From: Sphingomonadaceae bacterium
GTDB taxonomy: Bacteria > Pseudomonadota > Alphaproteobacteria > Sphingomonadales > Sphingomonadaceae
Direction of reading: 5' to 3'
NCBI GenBank assembly: GCA_947442095.1
Contig: CANEVG010000214.1
Span: forward strand, 1 to 6,348
DNA length: 6,348 bases
Part shown: positions 5,639 to 6,348 of the stretch, piece by piece
How the letters are laid out: every line of letters starts with the position of its first letter
Position numbering within the stretch: the first letter of the stretch is position 1
Made by a program: the position numbers and the translations under genes
The notes under the pieces: model-generated
Seen by the model: only the letters and a program-made list of their open reading frames with translations
Told to the model about the DNA's origin: nothing
Database searches by the model: none

Positions 5639-5653
5639 TTAACCTTCTCTTAT
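5639..5653. promoter_or_regulatory. CtrA-like box TTAA-N7-TTAT before the FAD oxidoreductase gene
   Basis: TTAA (5639-5642), seven bases (CCTTCTC), then TTAT (5650-5653) matches 7 of 8 defined positions of the alphaproteobacterial CtrA consensus TTAA-N7-TTAA. It lies 52 bases before the ATG at 5706, a reasonable place for a promoter-proximal activator or repressor site. Binding is inferred from sequence only. Confidence 0.4.
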
Positions 5654-5694
5654 CCATTTTCGTTCACTTCCGGTGCCATCAGGTTCGCTTCAGC

Positions 5695-5699
5695 AGGAG
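5695..5699 (+). promoter_or_regulatory. Ribosome binding site of the FAD oxidoreductase gene
   Basis: AGGAG lies 6 nt before the ATG at 5706, which supports that start. Confidence 0.8.
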
Positions 5700-5705
5700 C
5701 AAGTG

Positions 5706-6348
5706 ATGGGTAACGGTTTCACGGGTGTGCAGGGAAACAGCAGCGAGTACGATGTCGATGTGGCGATCATCGGCGCGGGGCCTGCGGGTCTGACGGCTGG
5801 CTACCTCCTCTCGAAGAAGGGCCTCAAGGTCGCGATCATCGAGAAGGATACGCGCTATGTCGGCGGCATCAGCCGCACCGTGGAGCATGAAGGCTACCGC
5901 TTCGATATCGGCGGGCACCGCTTTTTCTCGAAGTCGCAGCAGGTTGTAGATCTGTGGAACGAGATACTGCCGGATGATTTCATCCAGCGTCCGCGCATGA
6001 GCCGCATCTACTACGAAGGCAAATTCTACTCCTATCCGCTGCGCGCGTTCGAAGCGCTGCGCAACCTGGGCATCTGGCGCTCCACCACCTGCATGGCGAG
6101 CTACGCAGTCTCCAAGGTGTTCCCGATCAAGGACGTCAAAAGCTTCGAGGACTGGACCAGCAACCAGTTCGGCAAAAAGCTCTATTCGATCTTCTTCAAG
6201 ACCTATACTGAGAAGGTCTGGGGCATGCCCTGCAACGAAATGAGCGCAGACTGGGCCGCACAGCGCATCAAGGGCCTTTCGCTCGGCTCGGCGGTGGTTG
6301 ATGGCCTGAAGCGCAGCCTCGGGCTCAACAAGCGCCCCAACGACGGCA
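5706..6348 (+). CDS. FAD-dependent oxidoreductase, UDP-galactopyranose mutase/HemY-like, 5' part
   Basis: The first 214 codons are present and the frame runs open off the right end. An N-terminal Rossmann dinucleotide fold binds FAD: VDVAIIGAGPAGLTAG has GxGxxG at 23-28, and E46 in AIIEKD is the usual ribose-binding acid. RYVGGISRT (50-58) and FDIGGHRFFSK (66-76) are the second and third FAD-contact motifs of the amine oxidase/protoporphyrinogen oxidase-like group. YTEKVWGMPCNEM (167-179) followed by ADWAAQRIKGLSL resembles the UDP-galactopyranose mutase-like branch, often found beside glycosyltransferase genes. The exact reaction is unknown; a role in sugar or envelope glycan chemistry is an inference. 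The start is set by AGGAG at 5695. It is not obviously in an operon with the PilZ gene, since the 108-base gap holds its own regulatory candidates. Full-length relatives are, from memory, around 450-560 residues. Confidence 0.9.
   Translation, partial: MGNGFTGVQGNSSEYDVDVAIIGAGPAGLTAGYLLSKKGLKVAIIEKDTRYVGGISRTVEHEGYRFDIGGHRFFSKSQQVVDLWNEILPDDFIQRPRMSRIYYEGKFYSYPLRAFEALRNLGIWRSTTCMASYAVSKVFPIKDVKSFEDWTSNQFGKKLYSIFFKTYTEKVWGMPCNEMSADWAAQRIKGLSLGSAVVDGLKRSLGLNKRPNDG

Noticed and set aside
4755..5657. Minus-strand open frame of 300 codons opposite the PilZ gene
   Set aside because: The plus strand carries two clear PilZ domains and the antisense frame has no family features.
4725..5716. Identical 11-mer ATGGGTAACGG at 4725-4735 and 5706-5716, both at possible start codons
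   Set aside because: Several repeated 11-mers are expected by chance in 6.3 kb. The match does not extend further and the encoded proteins are unrelated.

Overview
The window looks like ordinary chromosome of a GC-rich alphaproteobacterium, most likely order Sphingomonadales (Erythrobacter, Porphyrobacter or Novosphingobium type). This rests on codon use, a tandem-PilZ protein, an alphaproteobacterial-style IHF-beta, a periplasmic amidohydrolase pair and TTAACC (CtrA-like) boxes. No similarity search was run, so the taxonomic call is an inference. I see no transposase, integrase, phage gene, CRISPR array or plasmid gene.

Left part (1-3294, minus strand): a tightly packed operon read right to left. 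It encodes a POT/PTR2 proton-coupled peptide transporter (3294-1489), a secreted metal-dependent amidohydrolase (about 1486-80), and the first 27 codons of a third gene (83-1, cut by the window edge). That third gene starts on an ATGA overlap and encodes a clear signal peptide, so it is probably a second exported enzyme. Together the genes suggest periplasmic processing and inner-membrane uptake of small peptides or related amide compounds.

Middle part (3295-4136): a 241-bp divergent intergenic region rich in inverted repeats separates the transporter operon from a plus-strand gene for a small YtrA-type GntR repressor (3536-3910). The repressor is the obvious candidate regulator of the transporter operon. 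It is followed by a 226-bp non-coding stretch.

Right part (4137-6348, plus strand): an ihfB gene (4137-4418) with a strong ribosome binding site, a folded 3' region, a complete tRNA-Leu(UAA) with encoded CCA (4530-4614), a gene for a protein with two PilZ domains that both keep the c-di-GMP binding motifs (4725-5597), and the 5' 214 codons of a Rossmann-fold FAD oxidoreductase related to UDP-galactopyranose mutase/HemY-like proteins (5706 to the window end). TTAACC boxes lie in front of the last two genes, one close to the full CtrA consensus, which hints at cell-cycle or motility/envelope control.

Nothing here is clearly a new system. The points most worth a second look are the roughly 70-residue hydrophilic insert in the peptide transporter, the repeat-rich divergent promoter region, the dual c-di-GMP-motif PilZ protein with paired hairpins in its 3' coding tail, and the CtrA-like box before the FAD oxidoreductase.
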